A stretch of DNA of 6,137 bases, taken from contig VAXX01000459.1 in the NCBI GenBank assembly GCA_005885115.1, positions 1 through 6,137 of the forward strand. The letters are read 5' to 3'. Positions within the stretch are counted from its first letter, which is position 1. The number at the start of each line of letters is the position of its first letter. Of the stretch, positions 5,888-6,137 are shown piece after piece. The DNA comes from Actinomycetota bacterium. Lineage in GTDB: Bacteria; Actinomycetota; Actinomycetes; Mycobacteriales; Micromonosporaceae. Below the pieces are notes generated by a model. That model saw only the letters and a list, made by a program, of their open reading frames with translations, had not been told where the DNA came from and searched no databases. The position numbers and the translations under genes were made by a program.

Positions 5888-6137
5888 GTGACTCCGCCCG
5901 TCGTACTCAGCATCGGCGGTACGGATCCCGGGGCCGGCACCGGGATCCTGGCCGACCTCAAGACGTTCGCCGCGCACCGGGTGTCCGGGGTCTGTGTGGT
6001 CACCGCCGTCACCGCACCCCGGGACAACGGGCTGGACGACGTGTTCCCGGTACCGGCGACCCTGGTCGGTACCCAGTTGTCCGCGATCCTGGCCAGTTTC
6101 ACGGTCGCCGCGGTGAAGGTCGGCATGCTCGCCACCG
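5888..6137 (+). CDS. thiD: ThiD-like hydroxymethylpyrimidine (phosphate) kinase, 5' part
   Basis: ThiD phosphorylates HMP and HMP-phosphate in thiamine synthesis. The 83 residues present align without gaps to the start of E. coli ThiD as I recall it: LSIGGTDPGAGTGILADLK at 7-25 matches LTIAGTDPSGGAGIQADLK, and VKVGML near 76 matches the TKIGML strand. Asp23, Lys25 and the glycine-rich first loop are kept. Three otherwise conserved pocket positions differ: Ala18 is Thr, Gln21 is Leu, and Gln44, a pyrimidine contact in the Salmonella enzyme, is Pro (TAPRDNG instead of AQNTRG). It may be a diverged paralogue with a different substrate. The GTG at 5888 fits the family N-terminus; an in-frame GTG at 5879 would add three residues. 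Neither has a ribosome site. The gene runs off the window. Confidence 0.85.
   Translation, partial: MTPPVVLSIGGTDPGAGTGILADLKTFAAHRVSGVCVVTAVTAPRDNGLDDVFPVPATLVGTQLSAILASFTVAAVKVGMLAT

Overview
This is a very GC-rich window (roughly 70% or more by eye) from an actinomycete chromosome. The proteins look most like those of the Micromonosporaceae (Micromonospora and relatives). The pointers are the RNA polymerase alpha tail ending in ETEQL, the Ala/Glu-rich tail on ribosomal protein L17, GC-ending codons throughout and GTG starts. The family placement is recalled from memory, not the result of a search. I see no mobile element, tRNA, rRNA or CRISPR array.

Layout. Bases 1-753 are the 3' part of rpoA (RNA polymerase alpha). 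Bases 781-1323 are rplQ (ribosomal protein L17), and 1332-2174 are truA (tRNA pseudouridine synthase). This is the end of the conserved ribosomal-protein/rpoA gene order, all on the plus strand. A perfect 19-bp hairpin lies just after rplQ and inside the first codons of truA. On the minus strand, 2163-3476 encodes a proline-rich, single-pass membrane protein of unknown function, whose end overlaps the end of truA by 12 bp. A 65-bp divergent promoter region (3477-3541) separates it from three plus-strand genes: a small SAM-dependent methyltransferase (3542-4135), an ABC-F ATPase (4158-5834) and the 5' part of a ThiD-like kinase (from 5888, running off the window).

How the genes relate. rpoA, rplQ and truA serve transcription, ribosome structure and tRNA modification. 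The methyltransferase (probable RNA substrate) and the ABC-F protein (probable ribosome-bound factor) are also translation-related by family. ThiD belongs to thiamine synthesis. rplQ has a strong ribosome binding site. The four genes from 2163 onward have none that is convincing, and each has a -10-like hexamer 6-8 bases before its start codon, which suggests leaderless mRNAs.

Main oddity. The alpha subunit lacks about 25-28 residues exactly where the last helix of its N-terminal (dimerisation) domain and the start of the linker should be, yet the reading frame is intact. It is either a clean in-frame deletion of about 84 bp in a core essential gene or a sequence/assembly artefact. Other points of note are the start-codon-sequestering hairpin at truA, a roughly fourfold excess of the palindrome GTAC, a ThiD-like protein lacking the usual pyrimidine-contacting glutamine, and a short patch of rare codons with extra residues in the ABC-F gene. 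I did not find a new defence or mobile system.
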